Assembly (NCBI GenBank): GCA_950106755.1 | Contig: OX467091.1 | Span: forward strand, 21,097,538 to 21,161,537 | Reading direction: 5' to 3' | Length of the DNA: 64,000 nt | Source: Climacium dendroides | Lineage: Eukaryota > Streptophyta > Bryopsida > Hypnales > Climaciaceae | Part shown: positions 25,257 to 36,800 of the stretch, piece by piece | Layout: each line of letters starts with the position of its first letter | Numbering within the stretch: the first letter of the stretch is position 1 | Translations under genes and position numbers: made by a program | The notes under the pieces: model-generated | The model's input: the letters and a program-made list of their open reading frames with translations, nothing else | The model's database searches: none | What the model was told of the DNA's origin: nothing

Positions 25257-25565
25257 CCCTTAAACGATGCCGAGGACATTTTCCGGCCAATGAATGACAA
25301 AAAAATCTCTTTATGCAAGACAGAAGTGAAACTATTCACCCTCCAAATTTTGTGGGTCTTTGACAATAGTTGTCCAACTATTCATCCTTCAAATTTTGTG
25401 GCTACAGTAGCTGTCCAACTATTCATCTTCCATATTTTGTGGAAAAAGGGAATGTCTTCTATAGTACTTTGTCTCCCAATGAGTGCTTTTTCATTTTTTT
25501 AAGCCAACAATTCACATAATACCCAAATAGATGATTTCCACAATGACCGGCTCGTCATTTAAGGG
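25257..25565. mobile_element. 309-bp MITE flanked by TTAA, with paralogous empty site
   Basis: It starts CCCTTAAACGATGCCGAGG and ends CGGCTCGTCATTTAAGGG, imperfect inverted repeats, with TTAA on both sides (25253-25256 and 25566-25569). The matching place in copy A (about 15895-15912) reads 'caaagtgctaaacatagg' with no insert, a natural empty site. Related copies in the opposite orientation are at 38748-38976, 38981-39432 and 45196-45418. It is non-coding. Confidence 0.88.
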
Positions 25566-25597
25566 TTAAAATAGGTGTATTTCATGAAGGAAATTAA

Positions 25598-26969
25598 CCC
25601 TATGACCACTAATTTTCCCATTTTGCAACTGTATATAATTGAAACATTTTATATATGTTTGTTAGAGATGAAAACAAGTGTTTACCTGAAGTCACAAAAA
25701 AATTTGATCATTCATGATAATTTGAAATTACTACGAATTCTTGAAGAGAAAGTAAAGAAAATTCATATTAAATACAAACATTGCTCAAAACAATCATTTG
25801 GAAATTTCACCACAAGTGCATATTGTAGTGAAGAGCATAATAATCATCATACTACTAAAATCATAACTCCCTTTGTAATATCACAAATGCTACCATTAAT
25901 ACTAGGGGCTCGTACTTGCTATGCTACGCATTCATTGTATCACATATTAGTAAAATTTTGATATATTTGAATAGAATGCATGATAATGATTTCAATAAGT
26001 CTTTAAAATAATCTGTAAAAATATTTTCAATCATGCATACATAGAAATTGTATTTTCACACAATGTGATATTACAGAAATAGAGTAGCAGTTTGCAATTA
26101 CTTCTGTAATATCACTTTTTACAAAGGATGATATTATAGAAATAATATAGTTGTTGCAATTAAGGTGATATTAAAGAGGATCCATAGGATGATATTATAG
26201 AAGTAGCAAATCCATTGCTTCTCTTGGCTTTACACTTCTTTGCACTTCTATGATTTTGTGCTTTTGTGAGCTTTGAGCTTTCATGATTTCAATTTTCTAT
26301 TGTTACTACCAAATGATTTTGAGAAATTTATTCAATTGAAGCGATTTTGGATTCCACAACAATTAAGTTGTTCACAAAGCTTTTGAGATTTATAAGTTTT
26401 TCCTTTAAATTCTTCAATTTGGGTTGCCATTTTTTGTAACAATTAATGGAGTCAAATTTCTAATGCATTCTAATGTATGTGTATCTTTTATAGTATTTAC
26501 CATTGCATATGTTTCATTCATCATTCATTAAATTTCTATTGTACATTTCAATATATGCTTATTTATTTAAAAAATTATATGAATATTTTTGTAATTTTTA
26601 TATAAAGATTTATTGAAATTCTTGCTCTGCATTCTATCTAATATACAAAAAATTCTAATGAAATTCTAATGGTGAATGCGTAGCATAGCAAGCGCCAACC
26701 GCTAGTATTAACAAAAAAATTTAGTCATTTTATAAATAAAAAATCAATAAAATTTGACAATGCATATAAGTCGAATTGGAATAATGTATTAATTTTAGGA
26801 AATTTTTAAATTTTCAAATTGGAGGAGAAATTAGAATTGATGATCTTTATTTTATTACTTCTAATATAGAAACAATTATTTTCAACATGAAAAATGGTTT
26901 GCCATCTTCCCTCAACATCATTTGTAAGTCATCTAAACACCACAAAACTGTGTCCATGGAGTTCCTAGA
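25598..26969. mobile_element. 1.37 kb insertion at TTAA in copy B
   Basis: TTAA occurs at 25594-25597 and 26970-26973. Copy A reads 'gaagggaaataagttgtg' across the same point (about 15940-15957), so the extra DNA is an insertion with TTAA duplicated. The left end begins CCCTATGACC; the right end (TTCCTAGA) is not an obvious inverted repeat of it. A frame at 25575-25961 with no recognisable domain overlaps the left end. The element 25892-26703 is nested inside. Confidence 0.7.
25892..26703. mobile_element. 0.81 kb element with about 38-bp terminal inverted repeats
   Basis: The left end (about 25892-25931, starting taatactaggggctcgtac) is the imperfect reverse complement of the right end (about 26665-26703, ending aaccgctagtatta). 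The inner 17 bases, cttgctatgctacgcattc on the left, match perfectly. The interior is AT-rich and non-coding. The terminal motif resembles ends of non-autonomous plant DNA elements or Helitron-type elements, but I cannot assign a superfamily. It is nested in the 25598-26969 insertion. Confidence 0.7.
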
Positions 26970-27399
26970 TTAAGTTGTGTATTTTAGCATTACTACTTGT
27001 TGTTTTTAAGAATGTCAAGGTAATTCATCAAGAATGTGAGTATTGTACAAATGAGAAGGTGTGCTTGATTTTCACATATTAATTCTATGTTTTGTGTGCA
27101 AATTTGAAGATGGCAAGAGAAAGTTGGGTACCCAATTGAAAAGAATCACCAAGTAGATGTGACTATAACTCTTGACTTGCCACATCTTAAAACTTGAATA
27201 TTCCAAATCTTGAGGTACAAAAAAAATTCATCTTTATTTACATGCAACATCCAAATTCAAGCATTTCTTCAAATCTAAATCTCCTAGTGCTAGTGTTAAT
27301 ATGTGCTATATTCTGCCAAGCATTGTACACAGATGGCAATCTCGTTTTTGCAAGATTCTTCTCAATTTCTAAGAAATCAATTTATGGTAGGTTGTCCTC

Positions 27400-28970
27400 C
27401 TTAGATATCTAATGGAGGAATTGAGATGAGAGGGGTAAGTTGGCTACTAATTCACCTAACATTTCAGTGTATAGTCCTATACATTGCACATCTAGCATGA
27501 ACACTTTCTTTAGCAAAAAATTATATTTGAAATTCTTATTAAAATAATTTATCTAATTTCATTCCAATAAACAATAGAGCATTATGTTATCTCTATTCTA
27601 AAATTGTCAAATGTTTTGTTGGATCTTATTAGAAGTCAAAAGAATATTCTGTTCTTACACATTTTTGGGATAATTATAATATGAATAAACTACGAATTGT
27701 TGAAAGTGGATATATTCAAAAGTAATCTTAGGCTCTTATAAATAGAGTTTGTGTGCTCTAAGCAAGAATTAGTAGGGATTGAATCTTAAAAAAGGTTACA
27801 ATTAGGCAAAGTTACCTTAACTTTTAAAAGACATTTCATTGGTCAAACTTCATTAGTTTTTTAATATAAAAACACGACTTTCAAAAACTTTATATTTTTC
27901 TCAAGTAGAAAATATATCCAAAATTTATCTTCAATTTGTTATAATTAAAGGCATTGAAATGATTTTTATATAATTTTTTAAAATAGTTTTTTTATAATAA
28001 TTATAATGAGTAAAAAAATGATTAAAGTAATATGAAATTTTTAGAAAAATTGGAGGTGATAGTGATAAACATCACGGTGTTAGTGGTGTACTCTTTGAAC
28101 TCACACTAAGAAAAATTTGGTAAAAAAAATAAAAAGTGGTGTACATTAAGAATCCATCTTCAAAATATCACAATAATTGCCCCATGATAGAAGTCAAACG
28201 AGTCCCATAAGGTTAAAATTTATAGGTATATACACCTACAATCAACACTACCTACGCTGCAACACCTACGTACATTTGGACCAAAATGCATCATATATTA
28301 ACAAATGGTGACTACACAGTCAAAAATTAAGTCTATAAATGCCTAGTGATTACTTGGTTCTTAATACACCTTGAGACTATACTTTGAAAACTCATAACTT
28401 ATTCATATGGTATCCAAATAATCAACATGCTGAAATATGTTGAAATCCTTTTTTAATTGCCAACAAAATTTTGTGAAATAATGTTAAATTTGTGTTGAAT
28501 AAGAGTAATTATGCTTGGTCATTGACTATGATAGGCATAACTTACAAGGCCATTGAAACCAAAATAAATTTGTATTAAAGCATTGTCAAATGGTTATCTG
28601 ATATGAGAGTTTCATTGGTGCACAGAGTCCCTCTATTTTCGAAATAGTTTGCTAGCATGATTATAGGGAGAAAGTACTTGAAAAGTGAAAGGAGCATGTT
28701 TTCAACTTCAAGAAAATTAATTTTAACATCAAACTTGAACTTCAGGGTTGATTTTAGTTCGACAATGAGACAAAGTTACACCTAAAATATAGTTTCTCCC
28801 TACTCATATGGAAGTGAAAACATCATAGAAGTCAGCCAAAGCAATTTTGATTCCATAAAACTTGAAATTTGTTTTTGGATTCAAACTCCACATGGAAGTT
28901 CGCCCTTATTCAAGGGTGCGGATACCTTACTCCGCCTTTTCTTTACCCTTGATGTGAATGTACTCGAGGG
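27400..28970. other. gene-free spacer before AAF
   Basis: AT-rich, with no supported gene. Positions around 27640-27760 resemble 41440-41600 and 58480-58600 ('gcatttttgg', 'aataaactac'), which suggests a low-copy dispersed repeat. A module at 28375-28450 resembles 36080-36160 and, inverted, 47620-47700. Confidence 0.5.
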
Positions 28971-29288
28971 GTGAGGGGTGGCCGAGATGAACATCCTCGC
29001 AGACGTGGAAGCATCTGCCTTCACCACAATCTTCATCAGTTCCTCAAATCTGAAGCTCCACAAGAATCTCGCTTACTAACTTACAAATCGTCACCTCTTT
29101 CCAGTATCTGGTCGGAACCCCCTCTCCAAACAACAGTAGAACTATCAAAGGTTGGAAAGGTGTGCCTATCTAGAGCAATCCCCATTTCGGAAGAATCTCT
29201 CCCTTTCCTGATCCTCTTCACGGATTCTCTCTCAGCGTAAGAAAATCAGAATCTTCACGAACTGCCATTTCTTCCCAATTTCTTTCGG
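28970..29288 (+). promoter_or_regulatory. likely 5'-UTR exon and promoter-proximal region of AAF
   Basis: The sequence becomes pyrimidine-rich and ends at TTTCG|GTAAGT (about 29288), a strong donor. The matching acceptor is probably TTGGTTGGCAG at about 29818. The first ATG downstream of that acceptor is the proposed AAF start at 29904. An upstream ATG at 28987 opens a 30-codon frame that stops, so it would be an upstream ORF if transcribed. The transcription start is not determined. Confidence 0.45.
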
Positions 29289-29903
29289 TAAGTTTCGCTT
29301 GTCCTGTGTCCAGGTAGAGTTTGCCTAACTTCTGGATATTGGGTAGCAGCTATTCACCTCAATTGCTTGTTCGAATTCCAGTATTGTAGTACACAATCGT
29401 CTCCATTTTGTTGTGCAATGGCTACTTAGCTTGTGGTTCCCTTGTGAGATTCCAATGCTCTTTTTGTGAAACTCTGAGATTCGGGTTACGATTTTCACAA
29501 TGCAGGTGAGTGGAGGTTTTCTTTCGAATGAGGGTTTCGAAGGAGTGGGGCAGTCATGCATGAAGTGAGTTTTAAATCATCAGGTAATACGCAAAATCCT
29601 TAAATGCAGAAATGTCGAACAATAGGTACTGCTTAGATTCGATCAGGTTTTTAAAGAGCCTCTTATTTAGCTGAACCTGCTGCACAGTCGTTTGGTTGCT
29701 GGAGTCTGAGCCCTAAGCTTTGCAGGATGTGGATTTCAAACAGTAGTGCGATTGAAAGCAAGCAATTGATGTAACAGTAATGACCTAAAATGCTTGTTTG
29801 TGGATGTTTGGTTGGCAGGAGGTTGAAGCCGAAACCCTGCAATTGCCCAAAGTAGGTTAAAATTGAGTTGGTTTAGAGTCGACATTCGGAGCACACAGCA
29901 ATC

Positions 29904-32900
29904 ATGTGGCTCTCGGCATCAAGCCTGGGATGTATGCAAAAGTTTCTTGGGGGAAGGAGTAAGAATGTAAGGCGGGGTAACATGACAGGATGCCGATGTG
30001 AAGTAGAAGAGAGCGGCGGCTGGCCTGCTGCAGCTGCGCGGCGTGCCGTGAATGACGCCATGTTGATGTGCAAGGGTGCGCAGAACCTCGACGAACGGGC
30101 TCGCAATGACTTGCTCCTCTTGTCACGGTGCGTGACAAAAATTTATTGATTGTTGTTGGCAATTGCAAGAGGATTCCATTGCACCAAACTATGCCTTATT
30201 TGGATATTGTATGCAAAAGGTATGAAGGTTCGAAGTTGTATAGGTCGATGACCTAAGACGGCGATGTGTTCTGATGTGAAGTTGGTGTACATTCTCCCTC
30301 AATGTGCATTCATTGTGCCAGATTTTAAGGTGCTGCAATTTGGTTGCTGGAGTCTGAGCCTTAGTTGAATTCTTTGGTTTGCTTCTTTTTTGAATGTGTA
30401 CAGGCAAATAGTGCGCCTTGACATGAGAGCTCGTGCAGATGTTGCCCTTTTAGGATCAGGTTTTTTGAAACTTGATGGTAAGACGATGTGCTTTGGTTGT
30501 GTCATGGCTTTTGGATTGTGGTAGTTCTGCAGTGACAGTGAGCTCTTTTGTGTTTGGGGTCAACAGAATATATATTTTCTACTTGGGATGCTGCTTTTCT
30601 TTCTCTGACCTATTTGTGACGTGGCCATTGCAGCTCGTGCACGAGAGGATGTGGAAAAGCTTGACACACGGGCTCGCATGGATATTATTCGTCTGCGACG
30701 CATTGCTGTGGTTAGTTTCTAGCTGCTCTTATTTGTCTGAGGAAATTCTCACACTAATGAAGTCCTCACTCTCTAGCAGGTCAGGTGTAGGGTTTAACGT
30801 TGTTGTTTGGAATTGTAGCGAATCTCATATGTTTAGTGGCTTTCTACTTTCTACCTACCGCTGAGTCAGTATTCTATTCTCGTGGATCTTCATTTAACCC
30901 TTAAAGGACCAATAGGCCTCATGGCGTTTGAGCAGTCATATAAGGGTGTATGTTTTGTTTTTGTCCAACACGTGCAATGTTCTTCACTGTGTCTATGAAT
31001 ATAAGATTTGGTTCTATCTAAATTATATTTTGCACAATACGATCTATCGATTTGGTTTATTTTGAATCCATGAATCCTTGGCCATTTGGTGATTAAGCAC
31101 GGTTGATCATAACTCTGAGAGTTTTCTATGATCAGGGTTTGTCAGAGAGTGCTTCAATGGAGCTAAGCAGTGCAGCGGAGGAACACTGGAGCGACGGTGC
31201 CTTGGACGTAAGGCTCCCCCATGTGAAGTATCCACTGTTTAGATAGTTTTTAATGTTGACATAATAGGTGTGATATAGACTAGTGCGTAGTGTATGCTAA
31301 CCAGTTGTATATTGCTCCTTGAGATTGTCTCCTGTTAACTCTGAAGGAGTGCTTGATGTGATGGTGAACTTTCTGCACCACAGGCGGATTTGCGTTTGGC
31401 AGACCTACGAGCTCGTCGTCGAGCTATGGAAGACCTCTATGCGGCCTTGCAAGCAGTCAGGAATGTTCATAGAGCTCTTGTGAGCACGTTGAGAATAAGG
31501 TCAGTACCCTACGTATGGGATCAGTTTGTGAATAATTACGCAGAATTTAAAGCATGTCTGAAATTTTGATACATTTGGAGACCAGTATCCGGAAAAAATT
31601 AAAACTCATTTAAACGTTTTAGCTCTTGTGAGCTCTGAAACTCCAGAATTAGGAATTTCTCCAAAATTTCCAAGAAAAAGATGACTCATACATTCTGAAG
31701 TTGAAAATCTAACTACATTGATGCACAAGTGTTCAAACTGACCTAGGGTTACGGTTTTGAGTTTTTTGATTCAATCTTTGTAAATGTCTTCTGCATTCTC
31801 AATGAGTCTCCGTAGCTATCTTATTTTCAACTCCCATGCGGCCATGCTAGAACTAAAAGCCCACTTTGGAAGGTAATAATGGATTATAGTAACTTTCAAA
31901 ATAAACTTTTTTGTTAATAAATGTAGGGAATGATTTCTGCTTTTGTATTGGTACATTTTGTTACCTACCTGGAGCTTCCGAAATGACTTACTTCAACTCC
32001 TATAGATATGGGAACGGCTGGGAACTTCCACTTTTAGCCATTTGGGCACTTAGAGGTTGAGGTTGAGGTGAAATGATCCAGCAAGGAATCATCTAAAAAA
32101 GTAATTTCCTTCATGTCAATTAAATGTGCAGGTCTAACAAACCGCTGCAGCTGGATGTCAGAAAGGATAGTCTGGAAGGGGGTGTATCAGGGGATAGTCA
32201 AGGGTTTAGAAGCTATCTGCGAAACAGCGATCCGGCATTGGATCGAATATCGGCAATTCAGGTTAGACGGCTCGTCAACTTTAGCATCCAGTTCATAACA
32301 GATTCATACTGGCTTGACACAAATAGCAAGTTCTGGTTTCTTTTGAGCATGTAAACCAGACGCATTCTATCACTCGCAGGGTCTTGTAATTGAACGTTAA
32401 ATTTTGTTTTCACAAGTGCTGATCGTTGCAGGGGTTTGTGATTTTGATTTATCTACGTTATTTGCAGCATAATCTCTGAATATTTGAATAAAGGTTGTAG
32501 TTTGTTTAGCGGAACAAAAAAATTTGTCAGCTGTGTTGCTGGTCATGAAACTGGTGAAGTTTTCTGACAATCTGAGTGCACTTGCTGCAGGATGCATACT
32601 GGAAGATGGCCTCAGCATTGGTTGAAGCAGAGGGCATGGAATGCACTGACCCAGATGAGGTTTGTGACCTTCGGAAACTCTCTCCTACACCTTGTTTGTG
32701 TAGGTTTTCCGCTCTCAAGCATATCTTTACACACGTACTTCAAAGTTTTATGTTATTGTTTTGCACAAATAGTTGGAAATGCCTTCTTATTGTCATATAA
32801 TAATGGAGTAGTGTAAACTGCTCACCGTTATCACTGTGGTTGGCAGTAAACTACACTTGTTTTGGATAGTTGACCGAGTACCAGTACCTTAATTCTTAAA

Positions 32901-34321
32901 CCCAAGATGTGAGAAAATTGTGACCATAGAATCATGAAGATGCTAGACAGTTCGCGCATCTTGAATGCCCTAATTCTTCCTTGAATTTGCAGTTCGATCC
33001 AAGGAGTTCCTTTCAAGATGTCACTGTAATACGCTTAGATGTTGTTTGATATAATCGCAGCTAGAATTCATCGTGGCCGCATTGCTGGACATGGAGGAGG
33101 TTGATGGCGGAGGTGGTGCGTTGTTAGTGAGTGAAAGTGCGAACTCCCCGGATGTAGCTACTCGGTGAGTTCGGTGCAGCCAAGTGTATGATGCCATCTT
33201 GACGAGATCACTTCTTGCTTTGCAGATTTGGTGCTTATTGCGGTAAGGAATGTACACTACGTGTAGATGAAGTGTACTTGCGGTTAAAGGTGATTCAAGT
33301 TTTGAACTTTGACTATTCATAAAATATTTTAAAATTATGTTCTTTTCAATTTTAGACTACAGACCCTATTGTCTAATAAGCTCAAAAGTATGACACGTGC
33401 ATATATGAGATATTGCTCAAATTGTTCTCTCTACCTTTTGAATATTTCGTGCTATTTTTTCAAGGACCATCAGAAGAAGGTATTTGATGTCCTCTACTTT
33501 GCAGCTTCAAAACATTTGCCACTCTATTTCTATTTTTGGTTTTGAACAAGAGCCTGTGGTGTGTGTGCAGCCTTGCATTGGCGGATGCACTCGCTGATGC
33601 TCCATCATTGTGGACCCTTGGGAACGCGGGCATGGGTGCGCTTCAGGTACTATTCTTCACATATCAATGTATATTTCCCTCGGTAGGTTAGCGTGTGTAC
33701 AGTACCATAAGTCTCGGCACTTCGCAGTCAAAATGGAAATTCCACGTCATCTTTCAAGTAGACCTAACCAATCACGTAACGACACATGGATTTTGGGGTC
33801 AAAATTTTGAATTGTTTTGTGCACAACTGGCCTCTATTTATGATATTACTTTAGTTATATGATTATTGTCCGCATGCGCTAAGGGGCTCAACCACACAGC
33901 GTGAAACATCATTTCCTATTTAGACACAAACACAAAGTTCGTGAGTTGGCCAGTAGACCATCCTCTAGAGTATCCCTTTTCGTGCCCAACATACTTTTTG
34001 TCTCCTACTAGTCCTGCATTGTCTCTCGTTGTCATCTAATTGTCTCACATTCCTCTGTAGTATTCTCTCCATCATTCTTATAGCTCCACATGATTTGGAT
34101 GGTTTATCAATTGGCTCAAGAATGTTATGAAACGAAAATCATGTTTTGTGTAGACTCTAACATCAATATTCATTCTGCAGAGATTGTCTATGGACTCGAA
34201 CCCAGCGGTTGCAGCAGCTGCGAGCAAAGCAATCAATGAGCTTAAGTCACAGTGGAGACAACGAGACCAGTTGATTTTTCCTTTCGGCCAGAAAGATGAA
34301 GATGATCCAGAGAACGAGTAG
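29904..34321 (+). CDS. AAF: AAF/SPA15-like senescence-associated protein, chloroplast
   Basis: Homologue of Arabidopsis A-fifteen (AAF) and sweet-potato SPA15, plastid proteins linked to leaf senescence and redox balance; the biochemical function is not known. Ten coding exons: 29904-30127, 30404-30477, 30634-30710, 31136-31207, 31384-31499, 32132-32261, 32591-32659, 33061-33164, 33571-33646 and 34181-34321, joining in frame to 360 residues. The N-terminus (MWLSASSLGC..., Ser/Arg-rich, no acidic residue early) fits a transit peptide. Family blocks in order are LDERARNDLLLLS, ALLGSGFLKLD, HWSDGALD, RRRAMEDLYAALQAV, DRISAIQDAYWKMASAL, SPDVATRLALADAL, SLWTLGNAGMGALQRL and SNPAVAAAASKAINELK. Most introns are GT-AG. 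The fifth intron is mostly a dispersed repeat. The start is the first ATG after a probable 5'-UTR intron, so the N-terminus is the least certain part. Confidence 0.92.
30894..30950. repeat. possible remnant of a TTAA-type MITE in AAF intron 3
   Basis: TTAA (30894-30897) is followed by CCCTTAAAGGACC, similar to the MITE left end, and by TCATGGCGTTTGAG, similar to the right end seen at 45403-45418, then AAGGG and tgta. It could be an internally deleted copy of about 49 bp. The match is short. Confidence 0.3.
31500..32095. repeat. dispersed 0.6 kb repeat forming most of AAF intron 5
   Basis: Intron 5 runs 31500-32131. Its first base coincides within about two bases with the left edge of homology to the repeat at 13591 (GGTCAGTACCCTAC against gggtcaggtaccctac). 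Homology continues to about 32095, leaving only about 36 unshared bases before the acceptor ATGTGCAG. The repeat supplies the GT donor. Confidence 0.7.
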
Positions 34322-36800
34322 AGAATTGTGTAACAACGGCGATGAATGTCCTGTTACATTGCTTTTGGTACCCTCTGAGTTACATATTGTGATATATAAG
34401 GGCGCCAATTGGCTCCCGCTTGCATAGATTTCAGCAATGACGGCATGTACATTAGTGCGAAGGTTTGTGCCTGTGGTAGTGGGCTTTCAAGAGGCAATGG
34501 CAAGAATCTGGATATAAATCTTCTGTGTGTACGTGCTAAACACAAACTTGACTTCGTGTGATGCATTTCAGGAAACGCATATTTTCTCATTTCCTACTGG
34601 AAATTAGCGTTTCTGATCACAAATTTTGTCTGTCTGGGACCTCTATGACGTGTGTTTGTGTCAGCTTGTACGCCAGGACTGCAGGGAATTCATCGGTCCC
34701 CTTGAAATTTCCGCAGATTATCAAAACAGAATAGATATATTTGTACAAAGATAAAAGCAATAATGTGCAAAAATCCAAAAAACAATCTGAAGCATCAAAG
34801 AGTGAACCAAGGTACACAAACCCATTATGAATACAATACCCAATTACATCCCTATTTACAATTGTCCAACATTTCAGTCCTTGAAATGTTGGATAGATGT
34901 AAACATTAGTTGTTAGGTCCATAATGCATGTTGTAAATCTTACTGCAGATGGGAAGAGTGGAATCAAAGTGGAAACCTCATTTCACTGCCAGTTTTATAC
35001 GATATGTCAGTTTTTTTATTCATTTGCAGGTTGCATGATATTTTCATGATAGGAGAGAAGTACAACATGGACTCCCCAGCTGCACAATTCGGAGGTAAGT
35101 TAAAAGGAGAAAAATGATCGGTTGTCAAGCAAGGACATCACATTTCTTGAACAGATTAACCAAAGCCAATTCAAGAATTATTCATTTTATTTGTGAATGA
35201 GTCTGTGCTCCATCAATGTTTGTTTTTAGCCGACCAGGTGTCACTTGCTTACCAAGTAGGTGCACTTACTTTTGGTAGTCTGCATTCAATGTTGGGAACA
35301 TGAGATACAAACCAGTCCCTTTTCTTTTTTTGCTTTTCGACGAAGTGCCGAGATGGTGATAACTTAAAAAAATTTGGTGAAGCATTGTATTTCTACATTC
35401 ATCCATCTTTTGGACCCAAAAATCCTTTTCAATCACATTCATGTACTCTTTCATCCAAATTTGGCAAATTCATCTACATTTTTAATAGAAATGGAAAATC
35501 TACGGCAAAAAGTAGACATTTATTTTGAAATGGTGCAAAATATCTGGCCACGTGTCACAAAAGGGGGCGTTGTCTAATATTACAAACTCCTGAAGCCTTG
35601 AATTCCAGCTTCTCCAAGCTTCTGAAAGACCTTTTTTTCATCTGACCTTTGAGAGTAACTTAAGCATGCTATCACAGGAATGTACTGTGCTGTACAATCA
35701 CCGAATGTCAGTCAATAATATGGAAAATTGGACCACGCAAGCTGAAGTGCTTTAACATGTTGACTGTGGCATTTTACATCCTTTTTCATCCTTAGGTTTC
35801 TTCTGTGCGGACAAACTCAATGGGTGCAGACAAGTGGATCGGACAAAAAGTTTGGAGCGCTTCAATTTTTATCTTTTGGTGGTTTCAGTAACTTACTTCA
35901 TGGCGCTAGAAAATTTTGTGACTTCACATTTTATTACTGAATAAAAAAAATTCCCATTGATAAGGTAACTGTACCTGATTTTGACACTGTTTTAAAACCA
36001 ACTCCTAGATATTCTTGCCTAAATTGTACAACTTCTAGTCATTGGAGCTTGGAGTTGATTTTCGAGATGGATAGATAGATAGACTTTGAAAATCATAATT
36101 TATTCATACAGTGTTCAAAAAATGGATGCTAAGAGAATTTAGAATCCTCTTTTCACAACATTCTTCAGCAAGTCTACATTCTCCTATGTAACCTTGTCAG
36201 GAGGAAAACTCAAATATTTAGGAGAATGTGCTTTCCAAAGGATCACTTCTTTGATTCACTGCATCTAGGGATCATTCTTTTTATTGCAGCATACATTCAC
36301 TTCTTCTCTTCGGTGCTTCGATGGTGTTTCAGGAATCCACGCTTTCACTCATTTAGAATGTTATGTTGATTCCCAACAAAAAAGTTCAGCACCATGATCC
36401 AAGGCTTATTAAGACAATGTTTAGGTGTAGTTGCCTTGGCACATTATTTTCCTTCCCTCAAACTCTGCCAAAACTAAGGTCCAGGTATTGAAAAAAAATA
36501 AAAAATAAAAAATTGTCAATAGACGTACTGTAAAGTTGTGTTGTAACGTACATAGCCTGTCTCCCAATGTAATGCCAGTGCTCATTGCTCAACCTTTAGG
36601 AACATGGCGTGAAGGAATAAACCAACTTACAGCAGGTGTGCCTTTCCCAACAACGGTGGGTTAAACAAGTTCATGTCATCACCTACAAAAATAAATTCTG
36701 TGCAGGCAGGTTTATGTGTCAGCGATCCGTTGGTGGAGTAGTCTTATACCAGTCAGCCTCCTCCGAATTGATTAAATAATAATAGAGCTCAGAACACGGA
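34322..36800. other. AAF 3' flank and gene-free repeats
   Basis: The 3' UTR of AAF follows the TAG stop. Positions 35340-35560 match 61625-61870 in the same orientation ('aaatttggtgaagcat', 'ctacattcatccatct', 'tcatccaaatttgg'), a dispersed repeat. Short frames show no domain. No further gene is supported. Confidence 0.5.

Larger units (their letters stand above)
16770..27400. repeat. tandem segmental duplication, copy B
   Basis: Second copy of the unit described for 2540-16430, in the same orientation. It holds its own NADP-MDH relic (17.56-18.64 kb), TNL gene (19.4-23.8 kb) and exon-like block (24.1-24.8 kb). Copy B lacks the insertions of copy A but has two of its own, both at TTAA sites (25257-25565 and 25598-26969). 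Confidence 0.85.

Noticed and set aside
25575..25961. 128-codon frame considered as a transposase remnant
   Set aside because: It spans the boundary of the TTAA insertion, starts at GTG, and shows no transposase motif.
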